A stretch of 64,000 bases of DNA from an uncultured Prevotella sp. (lineage in GTDB: Bacteria; Bacteroidota; Bacteroidia; Bacteroidales; Bacteroidaceae): the NCBI GenBank assembly GCA_944320355.1, contig CALUHC010000035.1, positions 223,680 to 287,679 on the forward strand, written 5' to 3'. The position numbers and the translations under genes were made by a program. The notes beneath the pieces were generated by a model. It searched no databases and was not told where the DNA came from. It worked only from the letters and a program-made list of their open reading frames with translations. This document shows positions 36,388-44,846 of this stretch, piece by piece; within the stretch, counting starts at the first letter, position 1, and each line of letters opens with the position of its first letter.

Positions 36388-36717
36388 TCTTGAGTTTTGA
36401 ATTACGAGTTTTGAGTTTTGAATTGTCGCTTTCGCGACTGTGAGTTTATGAATTATGATTATCCGCAAAGCTCCTAATCAAAGGAGTTAAGGAGTTAGAT
36501 GGAGTAAAGGAGTTAAGACAATAGCTTAGTGAAATCAATCAGTCTATGGGAGTATGGGATGTTTGCGGATATTCATTTTATGAATTACGAATTGCGTGGA
36601 GGGGCTTGTGGTGAGTTGGCACGGCCTTGCGCAGCCCATTATCAATTCTCCATTCTCCATTCTCAATTGCCATTCGGGCCAATTCTCCATTCTCAATTCT
36701 CCATTCCCAATTGCCAT
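36388..36717. repeat. Tandem word repeats between ZIP and pseudouridine synthase genes
   Basis: This 330-bp gap has no gene. It contains GAGTTTTGAATT words (36390-36425), a single-armed family A copy (GGAGTTAAGGAGTTAGATGGAGTAAAG then GACAATAGCTTAG, 36482-36530), and tandem CAATTCTCCATTCTC words (36643-36717) running to the stop of the ZIP gene. No intact hairpin is seen. Confidence 0.7.
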
Positions 36718-37500
36718 TCAGCCCAGCATCACGTCGAGAGTCATCATGAGGACGAAGCCGATGGCGAAGCCCACCGTGGCCAGATTGCTGTGCTCTCCCT
36801 GGCTGGCCTCGGGCACAAGTTCCTCTACCACCACGTAGAGCATGGCCCCGGCGGCAAACGAGAGCATATATGGCATGGCCGGAAGCAGCCACGCCGTGAG
36901 CAGCACCACGGCCAGGCCGCCTATCGGCTCCACCGCCCCGCTGAGGCTGCCTATGAGGAACGAGCGCATCCGGCTGTTGCCCTCGGCGCGCATCGGCATG
37001 GAAATTATGGCCCCCTCGGGTATGTTCTGTATGGCTATGCCAACCGACATGGCCAACGCTCCGGCCGCGCTTATGCCCACGTCGCCCGCCGACGCGCCCG
37101 CCAGCACCACGCCCACGGCCATGCCTTCGGGCAGGTTGTGGATGGTGACGGCCAGCATCAGCATGGCCGTTCGCGAAAGGTGGGAGCGCGGCCCCTCTGG
37201 CTTTGAGGTGCCAAGGTGCAGGTGGGGCGTCACGTAGTCTATGAGAAGGAGGAACGCCATGCCGCCCAGAAAGCCGATGGCGGCGGGCAACAGCTGCGCG
37301 GCGGGGGCAGCGTCGGGGCGGAACTCGAGCGCCGGTATGAGCAGCGACCACACCGACGCGGCCACCATCACGCCCGAGGCGAAACCCAGCAGCGTCTTGC
37401 TGAGACGCTGACTCATCTCGCCGCGCATGAAAAACACAAAGGCAGAGCCAACGACTGTGCCGAGAAAAGGTATCAGAAGGCCTATTGTCAATCCGTTCAT
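36718..37500 (-). CDS. ZIP family metal transporter
   Basis: This 260-residue membrane protein has eight predicted helices. The metal-binding helix IV motif HNLPEGMAVGV and the helix V IPEGAIISMPM segment identify the ZIP/ZupT type, which imports zinc and other divalent metals. A short His-containing loop (YVTPHLHLG) follows helix III. It overlaps the C10 protease gene by 4 bp (ATGA), so the two are coupled. Confidence 0.92.
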   Translation of the reverse strand: MNGLTIGLLIPFLGTVVGSAFVFFMRGEMSQRLSKTLLGFASGVMVAASVWSLLIPALEFRPDAAPAAQLLPAAIGFLGGMAFLLLIDYVTPHLHLGTSKPEGPRSHLSRTAMLMLAVTIHNLPEGMAVGVVLAGASAGDVGISAAGALAMSVGIAIQNIPEGAIISMPMRAEGNSRMRSFLIGSLSGAVEPIGGLAVVLLTAWLLPAMPYMLSFAAGAMLYVVVEELVPEASQGEHSNLATVGFAIGFVLMMTLDVMLG

Positions 37501-38846
37501 AATCGTGTTATCTTAGTTACGGCGGTGCCTTTCACCACGTCGCGCCCAATGTTGCGCAGCGTCTTTGGCACCGTCAGGGTGTGCAGTTTCTTGCAGTGTG
37601 CGAACGCTCCCGCGCCTATCTGCTCCGTGCCTTGCGGCACGCTGACCTCGGTGAGGCTGTTGCACGAGTTGAACGCGCTGGCCCCTATGGTGCGGAGCGA
37701 GCGCGGCAGGCTCACCCCCACAAGGTTGAAGCAGGCCGAGAAGGCGCCCCTCTTTATCTCGCTGACCATGGGCGGTATGTCGATGCGGTTCAGCTTGGAG
37801 CAGCCGGCGAAGGAATAGCGGCTTATCTCGGGCAGGGTGAGCGGCAGGGATATGTATGTAAGGTTGGCACAACCGTAGAAAGCAGAGTCGGGCATGGTCA
37901 GTATGACGGCCTCGCTGAGGTCTATCGAGCAGAGACAGCCGCGCCTGCCGGCGCTACCCTTGCCGCCCGCCATACTGCGGAGCAGGCGCAGGTCAGCCCC
38001 GTTTATTGTGCCGCTCAGCTTGAGGTGGCGCAGCGTGAGCCTGTCGGCCGCCGTTATCAACGACGCCAGCGAGCCGGGGCGGCGCAGGCGTATGGAGCGC
38101 ACGGCGGGGCGGTATGGCTCTGGCGCGATGTCAACGACCATGCGCTGGTCTGTGCGATAGCCTCCCAGTGTGTCTGGATCGTAGTATCCGTCGCGGCTGC
38201 CCGCCCATCCCCAGTTCACGTGGACGGTGGAGTCACGGCATCCGTCGATGATGAACACGTGGGCATCACGGCGAGTCCGCTCCGCCCTTACTATGACGGG
38301 GCGGCCCGCCTTCAGCTCCCCGTAGATGAGCTTCTTCCACTCCCGGCTGCCCTCCGCGCCGCCGAAGTCGCTGCGGTCGGCTATCTGCATATAGCGGCTG
38401 TAGCCGAAATACTTCTTCAGGGCCGTCACCACCTCGTTCAGTGTCGTTGAGCTTGCGCTGCGGCCATAGACCGTTCCCGCCGCCGTGCCGCAGTCGGCAA
38501 TGAGCCGCGCCACGGCATCCTGCCCGCCGGTTGACGTAGAGTCGCCCGCGCGGTCGGGCATCAGAGACCAGTCATAGCGCGCCCCAAGCAGCCCGCTGCG
38601 CTCCGGATAGGCGTAGCGGCGCATCACCTGGGCCATGACTATAGGCCCGCAGCCGGCCATGGCGTGGCGCACGGTGGTGTCGGCGCGCTCCCACGGGCAC
38701 AGTTTGTTGTAGGGGCTGCCCTGCCCCCATGCACTCTTCAGCAATGGTTTCACCTCGGTGGGGAACACAAACGCGCCCTGAGCCAAGGCCGTTGCCACAC
38801 AATACGCGGCGCACAACGCCGCCAACAGCATCTTTCTCATTGCCAT
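37497..38846 (-). CDS. C10 family cysteine protease fused to BspA-type LRRs
   Basis: This 449-residue exported protein has a signal peptide (about 1-22) and a streptopain-like domain, with catalytic C66 in AGCGPIVMAQVM, H196 in DAHVFIIDGC, and the NWGWAG segment at 211-216. From about residue 300 to the end it carries leucine-rich repeats of the BspA/LRR_5 kind (FYGCANLTYISLP, FAGCSKLNRIDIP). Unlike interpain or SpeB, there is no propeptide between the signal and the protease domain. It may degrade host or peer proteins, with the LRRs for binding. An alternative start is the third residue. Confidence 0.85.
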   Translation of the reverse strand: MAMRKMLLAALCAAYCVATALAQGAFVFPTEVKPLLKSAWGQGSPYNKLCPWERADTTVRHAMAGCGPIVMAQVMRRYAYPERSGLLGARYDWSLMPDRAGDSTSTGGQDAVARLIADCGTAAGTVYGRSASSTTLNEVVTALKKYFGYSRYMQIADRSDFGGAEGSREWKKLIYGELKAGRPVIVRAERTRRDAHVFIIDGCRDSTVHVNWGWAGSRDGYYDPDTLGGYRTDQRMVVDIAPEPYRPAVRSIRLRRPGSLASLITAADRLTLRHLKLSGTINGADLRLLRSMAGGKGSAGRRGCLCSIDLSEAVILTMPDSAFYGCANLTYISLPLTLPEISRYSFAGCSKLNRIDIPPMVSEIKRGAFSACFNLVGVSLPRSLRTIGASAFNSCNSLTEVSVPQGTEQIGAGAFAHCKKLHTLTVPKTLRNIGRDVVKGTAVTKITRL

Positions 38847-38933
38847 TTCTCCTTTTGCAAGTATCTATGCGGGTACTAGGCCCGCGCCCGGACCGACTGT
38901 CCGCAACCGCCTGTCATGCCGCAACAGCAGCCG

Positions 38934-40919
38934 TCACTTGCCGTCGCGCACCACGAGCGAGTTTGTGGTCATGCGCGTCATGTACGACTGTATGATGGCT
39001 TTCACCTCGCGTTCCAGCTCCGCCTGCTCCGCAACACGGCCCACAAGGTTGTGTTCCAGCAGCGTGTCTGTGCGAAAACGGTACACGGCCTTGGTCTTCT
39101 GCCCGTCGAACTGCAGCATATAGTCGCCCTTGATGTACTGGTATATGCCGTTGAGGTAGTTGACAGCCCACGTGTCCTGCGGCGCGGTGTTGAACAAGTC
39201 GCAGCCGAAAGCGACGTAAGGGCGGTCGTAACCGAGGTAACCCAGCACTGTGGGCATGATGTCTATCTGCTGCGCTATGGCGTTGCGCATACCCGGCTTC
39301 AGCTCGCCCGAGGGGTCGAAGAAGATGATGGGCGAGCAGAATCCGCCCAGATCTGTCTGGTAATACTTGTGGTCGGTGAGGTTGGTATGGTCTGACGTGA
39401 TTACGAACAGCGTGTTCTTGTACCACGGCTGCTGCCTGGCGGTGGCGAAGAAGCGTCGCAGCGCGTTGTCGGTATAGCGGATGCACTTGTGGATGACGAG
39501 GCCCTCCTCGGGGTAAACGTCCTTGTACTCGTCGGGGATGACGTAGGGATGGTGGGACGAGGCGGTGAACACAGCCGAGACGAACGGCTGGCGCAGCTCC
39601 GTCATCTTGAGCGCGAAGAACTGCAGGAAAGGCTCGTCCCAGATGGCCCATGTGCCGTCGAAGTCCTTGTCGCCGCCGAAACGGCTGTCCTCGTCATACT
39701 CCGTGCGGCCGTAATACCTGTCGAAGCCCGTTGTGCGTGCAAAGGCCTGGAAGCCCATCGAGCCGTTCTCCGCGCCGTGGAAGAAGGCCGAGCAGTAGCC
39801 CCAGCGGCCCAGCTCGCCGGCCAGCCCGCTCACGTCGTTCATCGACGAGGGCGTGAGGAAGAACGGTTCCACGAACATCGGGATGCCCGAGAGTATGCTC
39901 GGCATGCCGTCTATGCTCTTGCGGCCGTTGCAATATGAGTAGAGCCACGTGGCGCTGTGCTGCATGAGCGAGTCCACGAAGGGCGTGTAGCCCTTGTACG
40001 TGCCGCCGTCGAGCCACTTGTTGTAAGCCCCGATGTACTCGCGGCCGAAGCTCTCAACGATGAGCACCACAACGTTCTTGCGGCGCGCCACGGCGCTGTC
40101 CTGCGGCAGGTGCACGGGCGTGTAGATGGCATCAAGCTCCTCAGGCCGGTAGTAGTCGGGCACGGTGAATATCGTTTTGTTGAAAGTGCGTATGAGCGAG
40201 AACGGCGTGTTGAGCACCACGGCGGCCTCGAGCGGGCGGTCAACGTACTGGTTGGCGTTGCTGATGGTGATGGGGCGCACCGCCGTGGTGGCCCCGCCGC
40301 GCATACCGATGACCGTGAGCGGGATGTAGGCCAGCAGGAAGAACAGCTGCACACCGTAGTAGGTAAGGGCGGGCTTGAGCCTCAGCGGGCGGCGAACCGC
40401 GGCGGGCCGCTCGCCCGTGGGCACGAAGCAGAACCGCCACAAGCCCCATATCAGCACCGCGGCCAGCACCACCAGGTACCAGTGGCGCAGCAACTCGACG
40501 CCGAATATCGAGCCGAGATTGTTCTCAGAGGCAAACTCCGAGAACACCGTCACGGTAGTCCTCCGCCCCGTGTATTGGAAATATACCGAGTCGGCGAGGT
40601 TGGCCACGATGCACACGGCGTTGCAGACTATGAACACCCAGCGCGCCACCCGCTGCCACAGGTCGGTCTCCTTCAGGTGCAGCGGCAGCAGCATCAGCAA
40701 GGCGTAGAGGGCGTTGGTGTATAGTATGGCCGACGTGTCGAACATCCATCCGCCGCGCAGCATATCGAAAAACTTGCCCCACGTGAGGCTCGGGGCGAAC
40801 GTCTGCCAGTTCTCCAGCAGGAAAGCCATGCGGCAAACCTCGTAGACCACGTAGACCAACGCGAGGTTCAGGACGAGGCACAGAGGCCCGGAGTAAAGCG
40901 ATTTGCGTATCTTTGTCAT
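38934..40919 (-). CDS. LTA synthase family (sulfatase-fold) membrane enzyme, second copy
   Basis: This 661-residue protein has five predicted N-terminal helices and an outer catalytic domain: NVVVLIVESFGREYIG, then GRKSIDGMPSILSGIP with a Ser where the first copy has the Thr nucleophile, later VITSDHTN and HKYYQTD. This form is widespread in Bacteroidales and is expected to transfer a phospho-alcohol to an envelope lipid or glycan. It is distinct from the copy at 8473, so it is not a recent duplicate. It is followed upstream, on the same strand, by gtrA and the GT87 gene. Confidence 0.88.
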   Translation of the reverse strand: MTKIRKSLYSGPLCLVLNLALVYVVYEVCRMAFLLENWQTFAPSLTWGKFFDMLRGGWMFDTSAILYTNALYALLMLLPLHLKETDLWQRVARWVFIVCNAVCIVANLADSVYFQYTGRRTTVTVFSEFASENNLGSIFGVELLRHWYLVVLAAVLIWGLWRFCFVPTGERPAAVRRPLRLKPALTYYGVQLFFLLAYIPLTVIGMRGGATTAVRPITISNANQYVDRPLEAAVVLNTPFSLIRTFNKTIFTVPDYYRPEELDAIYTPVHLPQDSAVARRKNVVVLIVESFGREYIGAYNKWLDGGTYKGYTPFVDSLMQHSATWLYSYCNGRKSIDGMPSILSGIPMFVEPFFLTPSSMNDVSGLAGELGRWGYCSAFFHGAENGSMGFQAFARTTGFDRYYGRTEYDEDSRFGGDKDFDGTWAIWDEPFLQFFALKMTELRQPFVSAVFTASSHHPYVIPDEYKDVYPEEGLVIHKCIRYTDNALRRFFATARQQPWYKNTLFVITSDHTNLTDHKYYQTDLGGFCSPIIFFDPSGELKPGMRNAIAQQIDIMPTVLGYLGYDRPYVAFGCDLFNTAPQDTWAVNYLNGIYQYIKGDYMLQFDGQKTKAVYRFRTDTLLEHNLVGRVAEQAELEREVKAIIQSYMTRMTTNSLVVRDGK

Positions 40920-40924
40920 TTTGT

Positions 40925-41005
40925 TTTAATTTTTTTAGGAGTTAAAGGGAGTTATAATGAGTTATCGCTCCACTTCGTTACGCTAAGGAGTTAGCGGACA
41001 ATTGT
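40925..41005. repeat. Decayed family A repeat
   Basis: GGAGTTAAAGGGAGTTA and GAGTTAGCGGACAATTGTTTTGC words surround ATCGCTCCACTTCGTTACGCTAAG, the inverse of the GAAGTGAAACGGAGCGATA segment seen at 51605 and 25520. No complete arm pair remains. Confidence 0.6.
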
Positions 41006-41019
41006 TTTGCGTTCGGCGG

Positions 41020-41038
41020 CCTCCCCCACCGGGGGAGG
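41020..41038 (-). terminator. Possible terminator after gtrA
   Basis: CCTCCCCC and GGGGGAGG pair perfectly around a 3-nt loop, 15 bp past the gtrA stop. No T-run follows, so termination is uncertain. Confidence 0.35.
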
Positions 41039-41052
41039 TGGGAGGGGGCTCC

Positions 41053-41445
41053 TCACTTCTTCCTGTACACAAACCTCAGTATGAGGAAATTGGTGGGCAC
41101 GGCCACCATGAGCACCAGCACGGGAGCCACGAGACGGTGAACGCCCAGGGCCATGAAGATGTTGAAGAGCACTATGTGGATGGAGTAGTTGACCACATGG
41201 CTCGCGCCGAATCCAGCCGCCTTGCCCGCCGACACGTGCGAGCGGAAGGTGAAGAAGGTGGTCATGAAGAAGTTGCACACCAGGCTCACGAGGTAGCCTA
41301 TGGTGTAGTCGACCGTGAGCCACACGCCGCCGCGCAGGAAGAGCTGCAGCAGGTAGTACACGCCGTAGTGTATCCCGGCGGCCACTACTCCCACCATGCA
41401 GAACCTCATGAACTGCAAGAGCTTCTCGCGGTCAGGCCACTTCAT
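41053..41445 (-). CDS. GtrA family membrane protein
   Basis: This 130-residue protein has four predicted helices. GtrA-family features are the opening LLQFMRFCMVGVVAAGIHYGV and the FFMTTFFTFRS segment. GtrA proteins are thought to flip undecaprenyl-phosphate-linked sugars made by a GtrB-like enzyme; one is encoded at 18184. It overlaps the GT87 gene by 14 bp, so a lipid-linked sugar may be passed to that transferase. Confidence 0.9.
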   Translation of the reverse strand: MKWPDREKLLQFMRFCMVGVVAAGIHYGVYYLLQLFLRGGVWLTVDYTIGYLVSLVCNFFMTTFFTFRSHVSAGKAAGFGASHVVNYSIHIVLFNIFMALGVHRLVAPVLVLMVAVPTNFLILRFVYRKK

Positions 41446-42637
41446 GGCGCGATGGGGTTGGCGCGGCGGCGCGCGGGGCGTAGTCGCGGGTGTACATCTC
41501 GTATGTCAGCTTGAGCCATATCAGCACGCAGGGCAGCGCCTTGAGCGCGTATGGCTGCACATAGTGCTTGCGCAGGTAGGCCGGAAAGAGGTCGGAGGGC
41601 GACATTGACGTCAGGATGAAGGCGAACACCATCAGCCCGATGTCGAGCCGCGAGCGCTTCCACGGAGCGGTGACATACCACACGGCGGCTCCCATCAGGG
41701 CTATGATGTATGTCGACGACTCGCTGCCGGTGCTGAACAGCACCACAAACAGCAGCGTGGAGGCAAGGTAGGCCAGGCGGAAGGGGGCGCACGCCCACTG
41801 CCGCCGGCGCAGGTACGGACCGCAGAAAGCCAGCACGCCGGGCACGATGAGCCACAGGTCGGAGTACGACGGGCAGCGGCTTATCTTGCGCACAAGGCCG
41901 AGCAGCGACTGGTTGGTGCCGCCGCTGAACATATTGTCGGCGTTCTTCTCAGTCAGGCTGACCCACCACGCCTTGTATTCGCCCACCACGTAGTCCGGAC
42001 TGCTTATCAGCATGGGCAGCGCGAACATCACTGCGGCCCACACCGCGAGCCACACCACGAAGCGGCCCTTGTGGCGCGAGAAGAAGAAAAAGGCCAGGCC
42101 CACTATGCCGTAGAGCTTGACGAACGCGCCGAGCATGATGAGAAAGGCCGCCGTGCCTTCCCGCTCGCGCTCAATGCAGATGTAGGCGCCGATGATTATG
42201 GCGGCTATGGCTATGTTGAACTGGCTCATGAACAGGGCCGTGAGCAGCTCGTGGGCGCAAAACCACAACAGGAACAGCTGCTTGCCCCAGGCCACCGGCA
42301 GCTTCCTGACGGCCACATAGAGCGACAGCGAGAGAGCCACCTCCCAGAAGAGCAGCCCCAACGGGTGGGGCAGCACGGCGAAGGGAGCTATCACAAGGCT
42401 GAACAGCGGCCCGTAGTGATTGGTGTCCCAGTGCTCGGCGGGGTAAGCCTCGTAGAGCGGCAACCCCTGCCAGGCGTGCCAGAACACATACTTGAAGATG
42501 AGGAAGTTGTTGCACTTGTTTATCTTCAGCAGTGCGGCCACAACGGGCAACAGCAGCCACAGCCCCAGCAGTGTGCGCGGGTCGCTGAAGAAGGGGCGGG
42601 CAAAGAACCGTCGGGCAGCATCCATCGTCTTTTGCAT
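41432..42637 (-). CDS. GT87 (DUF2029) polytopic glycosyltransferase
   Basis: This 401-residue protein has about ten transmembrane helices. The first outer loop (EAYPAEHWDTNHYGPLFS) holds the Asp expected of GT-C enzymes, and the following YGPLFSLVIAP matches the DUF2029 pattern. Such enzymes use polyprenyl-phosphate sugars to glycosylate an acceptor on the periplasmic face. The coupling with gtrA supports this. A TACTTTTG box lies at 42657-42664 on the minus strand. Confidence 0.85.
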   Translation of the reverse strand: MQKTMDAARRFFARPFFSDPRTLLGLWLLLPVVAALLKINKCNNFLIFKYVFWHAWQGLPLYEAYPAEHWDTNHYGPLFSLVIAPFAVLPHPLGLLFWEVALSLSLYVAVRKLPVAWGKQLFLLWFCAHELLTALFMSQFNIAIAAIIIGAYICIEREREGTAAFLIMLGAFVKLYGIVGLAFFFFSRHKGRFVVWLAVWAAVMFALPMLISSPDYVVGEYKAWWVSLTEKNADNMFSGGTNQSLLGLVRKISRCPSYSDLWLIVPGVLAFCGPYLRRRQWACAPFRLAYLASTLLFVVLFSTGSESSTYIIALMGAAVWYVTAPWKRSRLDIGLMVFAFILTSMSPSDLFPAYLRKHYVQPYALKALPCVLIWLKLTYEMYTRDYAPRAAAPTPSRHEVA

Positions 42638-42855
42638 AGCAGTCGTAAATTTCGTGCAAAAGTAGCCATTTTTCCTGAAATGATGCCTTTATCTCAATAT
42701 TTTTGCATAGTTTTGTCTTGTGATTGAGCCATATTCGGCCTTTTGGCAGGCCACCACCCGCTGCGCGGGCACCGCCTACCGCCACCCGGCCACGATGCCC
42801 GCCGAGAGCCACCTCCGGGCGTATCAAAAGACAAAGGCTGCGGTTTCGGCTTGCA

Positions 42856-42934
42856 AGACGTGCCGTTTCACCGTGCGAAACGTACCGTTTCGCGACGCAA
42901 AACACGCCGTTTCGCAAGCCAAAACGGCACGTTT
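42856..42934. repeat. 22-nt-pitch array, 4 units (family B)
   Basis: Units start at 42856, 42878, 42900 and 42922. A CTGACTGTCAATGAGTTAC flank follows the last unit. Copies of CAAAGG/CTTTGT next to TTTTGA lie on both sides, near 42828 and 43000. Confidence 0.9.
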
Positions 42935-43114
42935 TGTAACCCCGCTGACTGTCAATGAGTTACAGAGGGCGCACGGGGCACTCCGACGTGTGTCAAAAAT
43001 CAAAGGTCAGCTCCGCCAGGGATGCGGTTCCGACCCCGGCACAGCGGCCGCACAGCAGCCGCCATACGCACCGGGTAAAAACGCATACAGACCTTTAAGA
43101 AAAAACAGAAATAT

Positions 43115-43320
43115 GAATGTCCGCATTTTGCCAAATTGGTATGGAAAGGCTTCCACTTGTCCCCTCCTTTTCCAAAGGAGGGGCAGGGGTGGTTTGCCAA
43201 ATAAGCTAATATACAAGGTGTTTAATCATAGGCTGTGCCATTGTTCTACAAACCACCCCCGCCCCTCCTTTGGAAAAGGAGGGGACAACGCGCTTCGAGG
43301 TTGGCAATTTGCGGGCATTC
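43115..43320. repeat. Nested palindrome with 38-bp arms
   Basis: Arms 43159-43196 and 43249-43286 are complementary at 37 of 38 positions. Each arm contains the smaller palindrome CCTCCTTTTCCAAAGGAGG. Outer flanks (GTCCGCATTTTGCCAA near 43120; TTGGCAATTTGCGGGCAT near 43302) extend the symmetry. The right end abuts the GT4 start codon. It resembles a non-autonomous mobile palindrome. Confidence 0.75.
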
Positions 43321-43336
43321 ATCAATAGAAAAGAAC

Positions 43337-44521
43337 ATGAAAATAGGTTTCGACGCTAAGCGGGCCGCGCAAAACCGCACCGGCCTTGGCAACTACAGCC
43401 GCTTCGTGGTGCGCACACTGTCCGAGCAGATGCCGCAGAACGACTATCACCTCTACGCCCCGCGCGAGAGCAGGACGCCATACATAGGCGAGATTCCCAC
43501 CCTGGGCGACCTTGGCCTGCACTTCCCCGAGAGGGCGGCGTGGCGGCTGCTGCCGTCGCTCTGGCGCTCGCGCGGCATACTGGCCGACCTGCGCCGCGAC
43601 GGCATAGAGCTGTACCACGGACTGAGCAACGAGCTGCCCTTCGGCATAAGCGGCACGGGCTGCCGCTCGGTGGTGACCATCCACGACCTCATCTTCGTAC
43701 ACTGCCCTGAATACTACCACCCCATAGACCGTCTGATATACAACTACAAGTTCGGCCGGGCCTGCCGCGAGGCCGACCGCGTGGTGGCCGTCAGCGAGTT
43801 CACCAAGCGCGAGGTGATGCGCTACTACGGCGTGGCGGAAGAGAAGATAGACGTGGTCTACCAAGGCTGCGACCCCGCCTTCGGCGCCCCGATAGCCCGG
43901 GGCACACTCGACGACGTGCGCCGCCGATACTCGCTGCCGCCGCGCTTCGTGCTCTACGTGGGCAGCATAGAGCGGCGCAAGAACCTTATGCTCGTGGCAC
44001 AGGCCGCGGCAGTGGCAGCCAAGAGGGCGCGGGGCGGCGGCGTGCCCGTGCCGGTGGTGGCCGTGGGGCGGCACACACCATACGAGGACGAGATACGCGC
44101 CTACCTGCACAAGGAGGGCATAGCCGAGGCGTTCCGCTTCGTCCATGGCGTTCCCTTTGCCGACCTGCCGTCGTTCTACCGGCTGGCCACGGCCTTTGTC
44201 TATCCCTCGCGCATAGAGGGATTCGGCATACCCATGCTCGAAGCCATCACGAGCGGCGTGCCAGCCATAGGCTGCACAGGCTCGTGCCTTGAGGAGGCCG
44301 GAGGCCCGGACTCGCTCTACGTGGACCCCGACGACGCGCCGGCCATGGCCGACGCCATAGAGACGGCCTGCGCCGACGGACCGCGCCGCAGCCGGATGAT
44401 AGACGGCGGGCGCGACTATGCCCTGCGCTTCAGCGACGAGCGGCTGGCCCGCGACCTCATGGAGACATATCGCCGGGCCATGGAGGGGCATAAAGCAGAG
44501 AATACCGCAAGGAGGAGTTAA
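43337..44521 (+). CDS. Family 4 (GT1/GT4-type) glycosyltransferase
   Basis: Starting at 43337 (MKIGFDAKRAAQNRTGLGNYSR) gives 394 residues; the upstream frame is repeat DNA. The GT-B retaining transferase signature is clear: LYVGSIERRKNL for the nucleotide site and ALEGFGIP-type sequence (RIEGFGIPMLEAI) for the E-x7-E motif. It probably adds mannose or a related hexose to an envelope glycan. It has only a short AT-rich leader after the palindrome, so transcription probably starts within or before that repeat. Confidence 0.92.
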   Translation: MKIGFDAKRAAQNRTGLGNYSRFVVRTLSEQMPQNDYHLYAPRESRTPYIGEIPTLGDLGLHFPERAAWRLLPSLWRSRGILADLRRDGIELYHGLSNELPFGISGTGCRSVVTIHDLIFVHCPEYYHPIDRLIYNYKFGRACREADRVVAVSEFTKREVMRYYGVAEEKIDVVYQGCDPAFGAPIARGTLDDVRRRYSLPPRFVLYVGSIERRKNLMLVAQAAAVAAKRARGGGVPVPVVAVGRHTPYEDEIRAYLHKEGIAEAFRFVHGVPFADLPSFYRLATAFVYPSRIEGFGIPMLEAITSGVPAIGCTGSCLEEAGGPDSLYVDPDDAPAMADAIETACADGPRRSRMIDGGRDYALRFSDERLARDLMETYRRAMEGHKAENTARRS

Positions 44522-44553
44522 CTGAAGTTTGGGGCTTCGCCCCGAAGTTAACA

Positions 44554-44609
44554 GAAGTTAGCGGACAAATGCTTTGCTACCAATCACAAAGCATTTGTCC
44601 GCTAACTTC
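44554..44609. repeat. Perfect 23-bp hairpin (family A)
   Basis: Arms 44554-44576 and 44587-44609 match fully around a 10-nt loop and contain GGACAAATGCTTTG, a variant of the GACAATAGCTTTTGC border word. GAAGTTAAC words flank it. Confidence 0.85.
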
Positions 44610-44641
44610 CGACGACCGGCAGGTCGCCCAACTCCGGTAAA

Positions 44642-44835
44642 GTAGCTGTTGGAAATTAATTATCATCAGGTTGTGCGCTGTTCCGGAGATGTTTTTCAAA
44701 GCCCGAAGAGGGAGTGTGGCGGGCCACATGACCGATGAGGCTTTGGAAAACAGCCCGGAACGGCGTGCAAGATGATGGTAAAGATAAGATGTCCATATAA
44801 AAACGAGTTGGTATCGGTTAATTTTCAACAGCTAC
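44642..44835. repeat. MITE-like inverted element
   Basis: Terminal arms of 20 bp (44642-44661 and 44816-44835) match at 17 positions (core GTAGCTGTTG). Two internal pairs also match (GTTCCGG/CCGGAAC; TTTTCAAAGCC/GGCTTTGGAAAA), so the whole 194 bp can fold on itself. There is no coding capacity. The word content differs from the element at 24939. Confidence 0.6.
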
Positions 44836-44846
44836 TTAACTCCTTT

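Larger units (their letters stand above)
42638..43336. other. Divergent intergenic region with two repeat types
   Basis: This 699-bp gap between the divergent GT87 and GT4 genes contains a TAGTTTTG box (42708-42715) on the plus strand, a family B array (42856-42934) with its flanks, and a nested palindromic element (about 43115-43320). I found no credible gene; ORFs across it follow the repeats. Confidence 0.65.
44522..44846. other. Repeat-filled gap between convergent GT4 and malY genes
   Basis: The gap contains a perfect 23-bp hairpin and a 194-bp inverted element, listed separately. Nothing else is recognised. Confidence 0.7.
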
